Assembly (NCBI RefSeq): GCF_014839835.1
Contig: NC_071615.1
Coordinates: 372,001-436,000, forward strand
Direction of reading: 5' to 3'
Source: Dryobates pubescens
Taxonomy: Eukaryota > Chordata > Aves > Piciformes > Picidae
Length of the DNA stretch: 64,000 bases
The translations under genes and the position numbers were made by a program. Position 1 is the first letter of the stretch. Every line of letters starts with the position of its first letter. This document shows positions 42,366 to 53,800 of this stretch, in pieces. Below the pieces are notes generated by a model that saw only the letters and a list, made by a program, of their open reading frames with translations, searched no databases and was not told where the DNA came from.

Positions 42366-44867
42366 CTCTCTCCCTGCTCTGGCTGCAGCTCAGCACTCAG
42401 CTGGCTCTGGGCTGCCAGGGACCAGTGCTGGCTCCTGGGCAGTTTGTCACCACCTGACACCCCCAAGGCCTTCTCCTGCAGGCTGCTCTTGAGCCATTCC
42501 CCACCCAACCCGTGGTGTGCAGCTCCCCTGTTGCATGTACACTGCCAGCTGCCACAGCTCCTTGCTCTCCACCCCACACTCTCCCTCACAATCTGCCCCT
42601 GAGGAGCTGAGTGAATGCCCTGCACTGATGCTGGACACAGCTTCTGAGGCTCCTGCAGTGCAGCTGCCCAGGGCTGGGGAGAGGCCTCTGCTGCCTGTGC
42701 CCAGAGCATTTCTGAGCTCCAGTCCTCAGCCCCTGGGAAATTGCTTCTGGAAGTTGGGAGCCAATTACAAACCTTCTCCTGGGTTAGACACTGCAAAACC
42801 TCTCATCCCAGGCTGGGTGGAAGCTCAACTGCTTCCTTTGTCTCCCAGGTGAAGGAGGCTTTTGTCAGCTCCACTCTCTGCTGATGAAGATGATGGTGAT
42901 GATGGTTATTTGGAACTCAGGGTCTGTTCCTCCATTCATTTGAAGTCTAAACCATCTTTGTGCTCCCACAATCAGCTTCCAGCAGCTGGCCCTTTCATTA
43001 GAGCTGCTGATAGGCTGTGTGTCATCACAGGGCACCTTCAGGAGCGTTAAAGGGCAGGGTTTGATCCTGGGGGTGATGGGGAAAGAAGAAGCTCTCCTGA
43101 CAGCCAAGCCCCCCCGGCTGTGCCCAGGCTCCTTTCCAGCTCTCAAGGGTGGTTCAAGACCTTTTCCTCTCTTGCCTGTCCCTGGTGAGTTGCCAGAGGT
43201 CAGTGAGTCCAGCTCTAGCAGCTCCCCCTGTTCAAGGCAGAGGAAGAGGAGTGCCTGACTTCGAGCCCCCAGGCAGGAGATGCCCAGGACATGACCCCCC
43301 TGCTGGGGGGCAGGCTGTTCACAGCATGGCTCTGTGCCCCTGGGAGAGCTGGGGACAAGAGCACTGCTGGTTAGAGATGGGAAGGGGAAGAGTCAGAGAA
43401 TCACAGCAGGGACTTTCAGAGGTCTCTCCCAAGCCAGAGCAGTCTGGGCCCCCGTGGCTGATGGCTCTGTAGAGGAGGCAGCCTGGGTGACCAGAGGCAC
43501 CCCTGGTGACCTCCCTGTCCTTCAGACCTTGGGTTCTTTGGGGCAGGAACTCCCCAGGGCTACAGCTTAGTCACTCTCCGTGACACAGAGAGGATTTTGA
43601 GTGCCCAGAGCAGCAGCTCCGTGGTGGCTGAGCTGCTCCTGGAGGAGCAGGCGGAGAGCTCCTCCTTGGCAAGGGCTGCATGGTGTCCAACCAGGCACCT
43701 GCAGCCTTGGCCTTCCTCAGGCTTCTCAGAGCTGGGCAGTCCTCCCCTCTGTATTGCCTGCTAATTTATGGTCTCCTTTGTACCTTGTAAAACCACTCCA
43801 GAGAAAAACAAAAAGGTCCTCAAGTCCTCCCAGCCGGTGTCAGTAAATCCCGAGGAGGAAACAGCAGCAGCCAGCGATAGCTGCCGGGTTTTACTGTCCT
43901 GGGAAGCTCACACCCACCCTGGGAAGCTCACACCCACCCTCCAGTTAATGATCAGACACCAGGAGAGACCAATTTATGGCAGGGAGATGTGGAAGCCAGC
44001 GAAAGAACAAAGCAAACTTGAGGGGATGTCAGGGAGAAGGCTTTGGTTTGGGGCCTGGGGGAAGTGTGCTCAAACCAGAGAAAGAAGTGGCGCTGGGGGT
44101 CTCTCCTGACCGCCCTTCCCAGCTGGGATCAGCCTGAGTGGGCAGGGGCTTGTGAGGGAGGAGCACTGGTGGGGGTCTGGAGGCACCTTTGTTTCACAGG
44201 AGTGAGGTCAGAGCCAGGCAGCTTCCTGCCATCAGCCCTGCCCTGAGCACTGCAGAGCCCTGGGCACAGCTCCCCAAGGCTCTGCAGCTAGGACTTGCCA
44301 AGCCCCAGGCGGTCTCCTGTGCCTCTGGCCATCTCCTGTGCCTGCCGAGGCTGCAGCTCCTCAAAGCTCTTAATTGTCTCTGGTGTTTCCCCTCCAGGGG
44401 AGACCTTTGTGCTCTTGACAGACTTTGTGGGCTCTGTTTGCTCTGGAGGAGGAAACAGAAGTGCTTTCTGGAGAGTCTTGGGTTGCAGCTCTTTCTGAAA
44501 GCCACACTACAGAGCTTGGCTCTGGCTTGGCTGCCAAGGAGCAGCCTCTGAGTGCAGGTGAGATGAAGGGGTTTGGAGTCTGGCAGCTGCTAGATAAGCC
44601 TGCTGATAAGGCATCACTTGGCTGCAAGAAGTGACTGCCAGGCTCTCCATAAAAGCTCTGCCTTGCCAAGCCAGGCAGATTTCACTGCCCCTGCCCCTGC
44701 TGGAGCCCTGGTGAGAGCAGCATGGAGGGTCCAGATCTGGGCTTGCTGAGGGCAGTTCTGCAGAACAGCTCCTGGGTGGCTTCAGGAGCCAGGGAGCAGC
44801 CTGGGGATGCCACCAGAGGGCTTTGCCCACAGGACTGAGCTGCTCACTGTCAAAATCTCCCTTCCCC
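42366..44867. other. intergenic between GFER and NOXO1, nothing recognised
   Basis: 2.5 kb without a CR1, the longest repeat-poor non-coding stretch in the window. It contains short TGATAAG motifs (44592, 44605) and a tandem pair of GGGAAGCTCACACCCACCCT near 43900. No coding exon found. Confidence 0.45.
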
Positions 44868-45058
44868 CTCAGGAACAATTCCTTTGCTGCCAGAGTGGTC
44901 AGGGACTGGCACAGGCTGCCCAGGGAGGTGGTGGAGTCCCCATGCCTGGAGCTGTGTAAGAGACCTGTGGCCATGGCACTTGGGGCCATGGAGGTGTTGG
45001 GTTGGTGTTGGATGATCTTAGAGGCCTTTTCCAACCCAAACAATTCTGCAGTGCCAGG
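44868..45058 (+). mobile_element. CR1 3' fragment
   Basis: Forward CR1: GGAACAATTCCTTTGCTGCC to TTCCAACCCAAACAATTCTG. Confidence 0.83.
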
Positions 45059-45062
45059 ACCA

Positions 45063-45315
45063 GGGGCAATGGTTTGGAATGAGAGCAGAGCAGATTGAGA
45101 TTGGATGTGAGGAACAAGTTCTGCCCCAGGAGGCTGCTGGAACACTGCAGCAGGTTGCCCAGGGAGGTGGCTGAGGCTCCATGCCTGGAGCTGTTCAAGG
45201 TGAGGCTGGAGAGGGCTCTGGGCAGCCTGCCCCAGGGGAGGATGTCCCTGCTGCCTGCAGGGGCTGGGCTGGATGAGCTCTGGGGGTCCCTCTGGCTTGG
45301 ACCATTGTATGACTC
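45063..45315 (+). mobile_element. young CR1 copy (subfamily A), short
   Basis: Forward copy from GGGGCAATGGTTTGGAATGA to the end TTGTATGACTCTAAG, directly after another CR1 end. Confidence 0.88.
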
Positions 45316-45462
45316 TAAGCTCATCCAGTCCAACCAGCAACCCACCACCCCCATGGCCACTCAACCCTGTCCCCAGGTGCCATGGCCACAGCTTTCTTGA
45401 ACTCCTCCAGGGATGGGGACTCCACCACCCCCCCGGGCAGCCTGTGCCAGTGCCTGAAAGCC
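45316..45462 (-). mobile_element. CR1 3' fragment, tail-to-tail with the previous one
   Basis: Reverse CR1: CTCATCCAGTCCAACCAGCA, CATGGCCACAGCTTTCTTGA, GGGGACTCCACCACCCCCCC. Confidence 0.8.
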
Positions 45463-45539
45463 AACACAAGCAGGAGCCAAACACAACCTTGCCCTAAGTG
45501 TCCTTCAGCTAGCAGCAGGTGCCCCAGTGCCCCCCGACC

Positions 45540-45827
45540 CCCAGGGGTGATAAGCAGCAGGGCCAGGCTGGTCTGGGCTGTGATAAGAGCCTGCTCTCCT
45601 GCCCGGCTCGCCGGACTCTGCCCCGGCCGCCCGCGCTGCGGCGATTTGCATGCTGGCAGCGGCAGGGGAAGGGCGCTGGGGGTTTGCCACATTGCAGCAT
45701 CCCTGCCCCAGCTGCTGGGCGGAGGAGGAAGCGCAGGGAGCCGCAGCCCTGCCTCCTGCTCCAGGCCATTTAAGCTGCGGGCAGCGGCACAGCCGCGCCG
45801 GGAGGAAGCAGCAGCAGGCTGGGGAGG
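45540..45827 (+). promoter_or_regulatory. NOXO1: NOXO1 promoter region
   Basis: Upstream of the NOXO1 ATG and free of CR1. Visible motifs: two TGATAAG GATA sites (45548, 45581), an octamer ATTTGCAT (45644-45651) and a TATA-like CATTTAAG (45767-45774) about 55 bases before the ATG. GATA sites would fit gut-epithelial expression known for the mammalian gene; that link is inference. Confidence 0.45.
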
Positions 45828-48800
45828 ATGAGCTGCCGCAGGTACCCCGTGGACGTGAGGGCTGTAGGCCTGATGCAGTGTGGGAAGCAGAAGGTAGTTC
45901 AGTGCTGCTGCTTCTTTTCCTTCTCCTTTCTCTACTTCTTCTCCTTTTTATTGTGCTCCTTTTCTTTTTCTTCTTTGTGATAATAACAGCTAGATGATGA
46001 TGGTGATGGTGATGGTGGTGATGATGATGGTGGTGATGATGATGATGGTGATGATGGTGATGATGGTGCCAACAACAGAAATAACTATAAAACCAATTAT
46101 TATTATTGCTCCTTAAACATGAGGAGGCTTGGGAGCTGACTGAGCTGCTCTTGAGTCATGGATCATAGCCTGGCCGAGTTGGAAGGGACCTCAAAGATCT
46201 CCTGGATGCTGAAGTTATCCAAAGCCATTCAGCATTTCTCCCACTGAGCAGAACCCTCAGGCAGGTGGCCAGGAGCCCACTCCTCAGCAGGGCTGATCTA
46301 GGCTGGATGTGAGGAACAAGTTCAGCAGCAGGAGGCTGCTGGAACACTGCAGCAGGCTGCCCAGGGAGGGAGCTGAGGCCCCATGCCTGGAGCTACTCAA
46401 GCTGAGGCAGGAGAGGGCTCTGAGCAACCTGATCCAGGGCAGGATCTGGACTGGATGAGCTCTGGAGGTCCCTTCCAGCCCAAACCATTCTATGATCTCA
46501 AAGGTCTTCTCCACTCTGTGCCTCTGCTGCCTTCCTGTTCAGTGCCACAAATGCCTCCTGGTTTCCACACTGCCCTGCCTGGGGCCCTGCAAGGAAGGGA
46601 ATCTTTGTGCAGCTCTGAGCCTTAATTAAATCTCTCACCCCAGCCGTGCAGCCTGGAGCCAGAGCTAAACCACAGCTCCTTTCAGAGCTGAGTGCCTGAA
46701 AGCATCCAGCCTTGAGCACGGTGATTAAGTCCTGCCCTGCCCCCTTTTCTCTCCCCAGAGCTACATGATGGTCGTGTCCTGGTCAGACCAGAACAACCTT
46801 CTCATCTACAGGACGTTTGAGGACTTCAGGAGGCTCCACGTAAGTGAACATCTCCCTGCAACCAGCATCCTGGGGCCGGGGGGGAAGGAGCCCAGCTCCG
46901 TGCCAGGCTGCTGCAGCATCACTGCTCTCTTCTGCTCACCTTTAGAGACAGCTGAAGAGAAAATTCCCCTCTGAGAGTGGCTCAGTCAGGAAAATCCCCA
47001 GGTTTAAAGGTAAGGAGAAGAGACCTCTGGGGGAGCAGCAGGACAGAGCTGCTGGGGACAGCTGCAGCTGCTGCCTCTGGGCCTGGCTTTGCTCCTGCTC
47101 CCAGCGTGGTGCTGCTGGGTCTCAGCAGTGTGCTTGGGCCTGGCTCACACCCAACCCAGAAAGGCTTTTTCCCGTGGGTAAACGAACCTCACACCTCAAA
47201 TACTGCCCTGGCACCACTTAGATGTGACTGAAGATCAATCCTCTGAGAGAATTGATCAGGTGCTGGTAAAATGATAGGGAGGGAGAGGGAGCTGCTGTTG
47301 AGGCTTCCCACAGCAGCCTGGGCAGGGAAGGGGCAGGGAAGGTCACCTCTGTGCTCAGACGAGAGGAGCTGCTCCCAGGGCACCCAGGCTGTCTCACACC
47401 AGCTTTGCCCTTGGTACCTTGAAGATGCAAGTGTGAAGCAGAGGAAGAGTGGGAAGCCAAACAGGAGCCTGGAGGTACTGAAAGTGCTGGAAACCTACTC
47501 CCAGAAGCTGCTGAAAACAGAGGCTCAGATCTCACAGGGGGAAGAGGTGATTCAGTTCTTCAAGGCACAGACTCAGGACCTAGATCCCTCCTTTCCTAAA
47601 GACAGGTAAGGGATCACCTCTGCCATGTGGCCAGAGCCAGATCTGCCCCAGCTCTGCTCTGTGTTGGGGCCTTGGTGGAGCACAAAAGGAAAGGGCAGCA
47701 GAGCAAGGAGGCTCTGCTGATCCCAGAGCTTCCCTCAGCCCCCTGCACAGAGCAACTGACCCAAACCAGCACTAACCTCAGCCCTCCCCGGGAGTTCTTC
47801 CGTGGGCTGATGTTGGACTTCACGTTTGCAGCCTTGTGATCATGCCTTCAGAGATGGGAGGAGCAGAGAAAGCCCAGAGAGGGAAGCAGCTCCCTCCCAT
47901 CACATCCCCCCAGGCAACCCAGAGCTACAGGTGCATCGAAGCCTTTGAAACCAAAGACACAAAGAACAAAGCTTTCCAGGTCACCCGGGGGGACATCCTT
48001 GAAGTGCTAATGAAGGACAGGAGTGGTAGGTGGCACAGGGCTCCTGGGGGGCAGGTGATGCAGGTTGAGCTGGGGGCTGGTGAGGAGCTAAAGGGAGCTG
48101 GGTGGGTGGCTGGATTCACACAGGTGCCAAGTCAGCTGCTCCTGCCTCAGAGCTGAGCTGCCCCCTCCCAGGCACTGCCACGGGCTGGGGGGCACAACCA
48201 CCCCCTGAGCACTCCAGGCCTGGGGCAGAGTGGCTGGAAAAGCCCAGCAGCAGAGGCCCTGGGAGGGTTGGTTGACAGCAGCTGAGGATGAGCCAGGGAG
48301 CGCCTGGGCAAGAAGGCCAGCAGCAGCCTGGCAGCAATGGTGTGGCCAGCAGGGCAGGGGTTGTGCCTCTGTGCTGGGCACTGCTGAGGCTGCAGCTTGA
48401 GTCCTGGGCTCAGTCTGGGGCTCCTTGTTGAGGTCCAGAGAAGGGCAACAGAGCTGGGGAAGGGTCTGGAGAACAGGTCTGGGAAGGGGCAGCTGCGGGA
48501 GCTGGGGGTGTGCAGCCTGGAGGAGGCACAGGGGGAGACCACCTGGCCTCAGATGAGATTGTGGTTGGCCTGGATGAGCTTCAAGGTCTTTGCCAACTGC
48601 AACAGTTCTCTGGTTCTGTGACTCCTCTGCCTGCAGGCTCTTGGAAACCTTTTCTCTGCTCTTTCTGTAGGCTGGTGGCTGGTGGAGAACACAGACAAGC
48701 AGCTGGCCTGGTTCCCAGCCTCCTACCTGGAGGAGATCGATGTCCACAAGGACATCCAGAGTGCCTTGGCCTCCAAGGAGGAAGGTAAGTCTGCTTCTGC

Positions 48801-50040
48801 TCCCTGGGGCACCACCACTCCTCCCTCAAGAAATGAGTTCTGAACCCCCCCAGCCCTTCAGCCTCTGCTGGGGGCTCCTGCCTGCAGCTCTGACTGCTGG
48901 AGCTGGCTGTGGGGCCCTGAGCTCAGTCCCACAGTGCCCCACAGCTCCTGCGTGCTGCCCAGGGCTGCCAGGCTGCTGTGGCACAGGGCTGCAGGCAGCC
49001 TCTGCCCTGCCTGCAGCCTCTGCCCTGCCTGCAGGCAGCCTCTGCCCTGCCTGCAGCCTCTGCCCTGCCTGCAGCCTCTGCCCTGCCTGCAGGCAGCCTC
49101 TACTTCGTGGTGCAAGCCTACGAGTGCCAGGAGGCAGATGAGCTCTCGCTGAGCAGCGGGGTGCTGGTGCAGGTGCTCAGGACCTCTGACAATGGCTGGT
49201 GGCTGATCAGGTGAGACCAGGAGACCCTTCCCAAGCCCTCCTGCCTTAGGGGAGCTGCTGCCCTGCTGCAGGGCTTCCTGCCTGCCTCTGCCCAAGCTCT
49301 CTGCCCTGGCCTAGGGATGGTTTCCCTCCCTGGGCCGAGTCCTCACCTGCCTCCCCAGCTGCCCTGCCCCTGCCCCTTGCTGTGAGCTGGGAGGAGGCTT
49401 CTCCTCAGCCCTGCTGTTCACCCTCCCCCTCAGGTACAACGGCAGCACTGGCTACGTGCCCTGCCTCTGCCTCAGGCCCTACAGGAACCCTCACCACAAG
49501 CTCCAGACCGCCGTAGACTGGGGGCTGAACGCCTCCACCCCCAGCCTCTGCTCCTCCCTGGAGGAGGCTGTAGGACACCCCAGGGTGCAGGTCTGCTCCT
49601 CCCATGCTCAGACTGAAGAGGAGCTGAGCTCTCAGAGGGGCAGGTCAAGGTCTCTGCCCAGAGCCAGCTCCACCCCAGAGCTGGAGCTGGACAGTTTGTC
49701 CCTCAGCTCAGGCAGCAAGGAGCAGGACAACCTCCTCGGCCGGCAGCCCAACTTGTCAAGGTCTCTGCCCGAGGTGGAGCAGGCCAGGAGCTGTGCCCCG
49801 GGCCAGCACTCGGCCACGCACGGCAGCAAGGCCCCAGGCCTCAGCCACAGGGACAGGAACGATTCTGGCTTCGTGGAGTCGTCTGCGGCCGAGCTCAGCC
49901 CTCCCCCGGCCGGCGCCGTGCCGCGGGTGCCCGCCCGGCCCTCGGCGCAGCAGATCCTGCAGCGCTGCAGCACCGTCACCAGGCGAGCCCTGCAGTGCTG
50001 CTCACACCCAGCCCCCCAGGCTCTGCCCCCCCTGCACTAG
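45828..50040 (+). CDS. NOXO1: NOXO1, NADPH oxidase organizer 1, eight exons, complete
   Basis: Cytosolic organiser that brings NOXA1 to NOX1 at membranes, homologous to p47phox. Exons: 45828-45893, 46759-46839, 46946-47009, 47425-47605, 47832-48025, 48671-48784, 49093-49210 and 49434-50040. All phases join, giving 474 aa. Residues 1-130 form the PX domain, with the motif YRTFEDFRRLHRQLKRKFPS. Two SH3 domains follow at about 162-217 (GWWLVENTDKQLAWFPASYLEE) and 236-289 (NGWWLIRYNGSTGYVP). The C-terminal proline motif PARPSAQQILQRCSTVTRRAL (437-457) matches the human NOXO1 and p47phox tails and is the NOXA1 SH3 ligand. Human is about 370 aa; the extra length is a serine-rich linker (290-431) in exon 8. 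The exon 4 acceptor has a weak pyrimidine tract. Tail-to-tail with TBL3, as in human. Confidence 0.94.
45985..46078. repeat. (GAT/GGT)n trinucleotide repeat in NOXO1 intron 1
   Basis: About 30 triplets mixing GAT and GGT, preceded by a CTT-rich pyrimidine stretch (45905-45977). Confidence 0.9.
46158..46280 (-). mobile_element. CR1 3'-end fragment in NOXO1 intron 1
   Basis: GGATCATAGCCTGGCCGAGT, TGGAAGGGACCTCAAAGATC: reverse CR1 terminus, decayed beyond the first 60 bases. Confidence 0.6.
46290..46499 (+). mobile_element. CR1 3' fragment in NOXO1 intron 1
   Basis: Forward CR1: GGCTGGATGTGAGGAACAAG to AACCATTCTATGATCTC, a good CR1 terminus. Confidence 0.88.
48300..48632 (+). mobile_element. 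CR1 copy in NOXO1 intron 5
   Basis: Forward CR1 from AAGAAGGCCAGCAGCAGCCT to TCTCTGGTTCTGTGACTCC, ending about 40 bases before the exon 6 acceptor (48669-48670). Confidence 0.88.
48986..49098. repeat. 18/22-bp repeat covering the NOXO1 exon 7 acceptor
   Basis: Tandem CCTCTGCCCTGCCTGCAG units, some with an extra GCAG. Each ends in TGCAG, an acceptor sequence; the last one is the true acceptor (exon from 49093). Acceptors one, two or three units upstream (exon starts 49075, 49057, 49039) are in frame and stop-free. Confidence 0.85.
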
Positions 50041-50350
50041 AGCCCCCCACAGCCACAGGCCCCCTCCTCCCCACGGCAGCCCTGGGCAGCAGCAGGGGCA
50101 GGAGGCAGCTGCTGGGCGACGCCGGCCTGGGGGGCTGGGGGGGTCTGAGTGGTTCCATGCAGGGGAGGGAGACTCAGAGGCCACTTCAGGTGCAGCTGGG
50201 GAAAGCTTTTCTCTGGCTTGTTCCTTTTGGTTCCTCCCCACAGAGGGGAAGGGGCTGGGGTCCCTGTCCCCCCAGGCAGGGGCAGGGGCTGATGTTGTTC
50301 TACTTTTTGTACAGTTTGGTCTTTTAAAATAAAACCCTTTGGAAGGTCCC
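50041..50350 (+). terminator. NOXO1: NOXO1 3' UTR with poly(A) signal
   Basis: AATAAA at 50328-50333 in TTTTAAAATAAAACC, 288 bases after the stop. Cleavage is expected near 50350, 500 bases from the convergent TBL3 stop. Confidence 0.8.
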
Positions 50351-50476
50351 CAGGGCTGGGGCCCAGAAGTGCCACCTGGAGCACTGAGAGGCTCTCTCTC
50401 CCTCCCTGCTCTCACCCTTGGTGCTGGGCTCAGGTGAGAGCCTCCTGGCTCGGCCCAGGCTGTGCTGTGCTCAAGA

Positions 50477-50560
50477 GAGGGCCAGGCTGGGCCCGGGGTC
50501 GAGGGCCAGGCTGGGCCCGGGGTCGAGGGCCAGGCTGGGCCCGGGGTCGAGGGCCAGGTT
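50477..50560. repeat. 24-bp tandem repeat between NOXO1 and TBL3
   Basis: About 3.5 copies of a unit with GAGGGCCAGGCTGGGCCCGG plus GGTC. Confidence 0.9.
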
Positions 50561-50766
50561 GGGCTCTGGGCTGTGCTCTGACCTTGGCAGTGCATCTTTA
50601 AAGCCCTGCCAGGGCCAGGTTCTTCTGTGTCTCCCCAAGTGCTGTTTAAATGTCTGGGGGTGGAAAGCCAAAGGGGAGCCAGGGTTTGGCCAGGGAAAGG
50701 ACCCTCCCCAGGTTCAGCCAAAGGAGGCCAAGGGAGGACTTGCTTTACAAACTCAACTGTTAGAAG

Positions 50767-50772
50767 TTTACT
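50767..50772 (-). terminator. TBL3: candidate TBL3 poly(A) signal (AGTAAA)
   Basis: Variant signal AGTAAA on the - strand, 82 bases after the TBL3 stop. No AATAAA occurs in the 500 bases before NOXO1. Confidence 0.35.
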
Positions 50773-50853
50773 ACAAAAGCCAGGAGCAGGGCAGCTGCCA
50801 GAGCTGGATGCAGAGCGGGGCCCTGCCCCCCCTGGGCAGCTGGAGGGGAGGGG

Positions 50854-53800
50854 TCACAGAGTCATCTCCTCCTGCTGGGGCACCTCAGCCAGCTTCATGT
50901 TCTGCCAGAGGAAGTCGACGAACATGGAGGCCTGCAGCAGGCGGCTCAGCCTCTGGAAGTGACGCTCTGCCGAGAGAGGACCCCTGGGGAGCTGCTCTGG
51001 ACCCCCAGCACAGCCCCCTGCAGCCAGCAGGGGCAGCCCCAGCCTGGCCTGGGAGGGTGCAGCTCCCAGGGCCAGGCTCCCACCACCCTCTTCTTTCTCT
51101 CCAGTCCCTCTTTCAGTTCAAGCCCTCCCCCTGCTCTGTCACCACAGGCCCTGCTCAGAGCTCTGCCCCCAGCCTTCTGCTCAGCCCTTCCAGCACTGCA
51201 AGGCCACCAGCAGGTCCCCTGGAGCCTTCTCCAGGCTGAACAACCTCAGCTCTCAGCCTGGCCTCCCAGCACTGCTGTGGCTCCTCTGGCCCTGCTCCCC
51301 CAGGTCCCTGTCTGTGCTGTGCTGAGGACCCCAGAGCTGCCCCAGCACCGCAGGGAATCCCCTCCCTGCCCCTGCTGCTGGGGGCAGCCCAGGACAGGGC
51401 TGGCTCTGGGCTGGCAGCACAAGGTGCCAGCTCCTGCCCAGCTTCTCACCCACCAGCACCCCCAAGCCCTTCTCCACAGGGCTGCTCCCCAGCCCTTCAT
51501 CCTCCAGCCTGTGCTGATGCCAGGGGTTGCCCCAGCTCCTGTGCAGGACCTGGCACGTGGCCTTTGTGCCCTCCTGAGGCTCACCCAGGCTCACATGCCA
51601 AGGCTGCCCAGGTCCCTCTGGATGGCAATGCCCTGGTTAGCACCAGAGGAGGGACAGCTCAGCAGCAGGGGGGGCACAAGGCCTCTCCTCTTTAGCCCAA
51701 GGCAATTCCCAGCACAGGGGGACCACCACTCACCAGTGTAGGGCAGCAGGGACTCCACAGCAGATTTGATGCCCGAGTACTGCAGGAGGCTGTCAGGGGC
51801 TTCATGCCTCAGGAGGGTCTCCAGCACAGCCTGGGCCTCGTGGCAGTTCCTGGAGTTGGTGTTCCACGTCACCAGGAAGCTCAGCACTGCCTCTGGGGAG
51901 GGAGGAGGTGTGGAGCCCTCAGCTGTGCCACTGCTGCTGGCACACAGGAGACACCAAGGCAGAAAACCTCTCCTGTGCCTTGCAGAGCAGTCAGCTCCTG
52001 CACACTGCCCCTGAGGAGCCAAAAGGGGCAGAAAGGGCTTGGGCAGAACCATTCCTTGAGCTGTCCCCAAAAGCTCCAAAGCAAGGGGGTAAAGGCCACT
52101 CACAAGTTGAGGAGGAGAAACTTCTCTGGTGTGAGGCTGCTGGAGGCCTGGAGCAGGCTGCCCAGAGAGGCTGTGGAGTCTCCTCTGGAGAGCTTCCAAC
52201 CCCCCCTGGGCACTGTGCCCCTGGGCAAGCTACTGTGGGGCTTGGGCTGGGTGATGCCCAGAGGTCCTTTCCAACCCTCCCATGCTGGGGTGGTTCTTCT
52301 CACCTCAGCTGAGAACCAAGCCTGGAAGATCTCAAACCACTCTGCACAAACCTTTCTGATCCCTCCTCAGCTGAGCTATGGTCTCTTCCAGCTGCTTCTT
52401 CCCATCAGGTTCCTTGAGGATGGCTGCAGAAAGGAGGAATGGAGACCATGGAGACCCCAGCCCACAGCCAGGCTGAGCAGGGAGAACATTCCTCACCTGA
52501 GGCAGTTTTGTTTGGGGAAACAGGAATCAGAGAGTGCCTTAGGTGGGAAGGGACCTTCCAAACCCAGCCCCCTGCAGGGCCCCAGCCAGAGCCCAAACAA
52601 CCCGGCCTGGGGTGGTCCCAGGGTGGGCAGTGCCCCATCCCCCCTGGGCAACCAGGGCCCAGTCATGACTGAGAGGGACATGGGAGGCCCTCACGTGGGC
52701 AGCCTGGGTGTGCCTGGGAGAGGCTGTGGGGGCAGGGGGGACTCACCCTTGAGCACAGTCAGCACCGTGTGAGGGCGAGCCAGGGAGATGGCCAAGCCCA
52801 GGGCGCGCAGGAAGCTCCTCTCCTGCAGCAGGTTGGAGAGCTCCTGCTCCCTGGAACACAAAGCAGGGCCCAGGGAGGCAGGCAGGGCTGGCTAGACCCC
52901 TGCACACAGCAGGCAGGCAGGGCACTCCAGCAGGCAGTGCTCTGGCAGCCAGCTCAGCCTGCAGGTCAGTGCATGCCTCAGTGCCCAGGGCCTGGCACCC
53001 TCAAGGGTGCCCAGAACCATCCAGTGCTGGCTGGAGGGAGGGAAAACCCCTCTGGGGGTTTGATTCTGCCTGCTCCAGCAGTGAGGGAACATGGAGCTGA
53101 GCCAGACTGAGAGCAGCAGGGCAAGGCTGGCACAGGATGACAGAGCAGGTCCAGCCCTTACCCCAGCACTGCCAGGGCAGCACCACCCCACAGCCCTCAG
53201 CACCACAGCTCTGAAACCCCTCCAGCCGTGGGGACTCCACCACTGAGGTCTCCCCAGGCTCACCACCCCCAGCTCCCTCAGCTGCTCCTCCCCAGCCCTC
53301 TTCTCCAGACCCTTCCCCAGCTCTGTTGCCCTTCCCTGGACCCCCTCCAGCCCCTCAAAGTCCTTGGGGTGCAGAGCCCAAAACTGAACCCAGGACTCAA
53401 GGTGCAGCCTCACCAGTGTCCAGCACAAGGACACAATCCCTGCCCTGCTCCTGCTGGCCACACCATTGCTGATCCAGGCCAGGCTGCTTTGGGCCACGTG
53501 GACACCCCCTGGGCTCATCTTCAGCTGCTGTCAACCAGGACCCCCAGGTCCTTTCCCACTGGGCAGTTTCCAGCCACCCTACCCCAACCCTGCAGCACTC
53601 ATGGGGTGGCTGTGACCCAAGTGCAGCACCCAGCCCTTGGCCTTGCTGGAGCTCATCCCAGCAGCTAAATGCAGACTGGGATCAGAGAGAGCTGGATGGC
53701 TGCAGGTGAGCAGAGCTGCCTCAGGCACTGTGCCCTTCACAGCTCCCCAGGGCACAGGATCAACTTACTTTATGATCTGCTCCTCCTGCTTAGCCTGCTC

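Noticed and set aside
42862-44551. Possible extra gene between GFER and NOXO1
   Set aside because: Frames are short, without splice-consistent exons or recognisable domains, and no gene is expected here from the human order.
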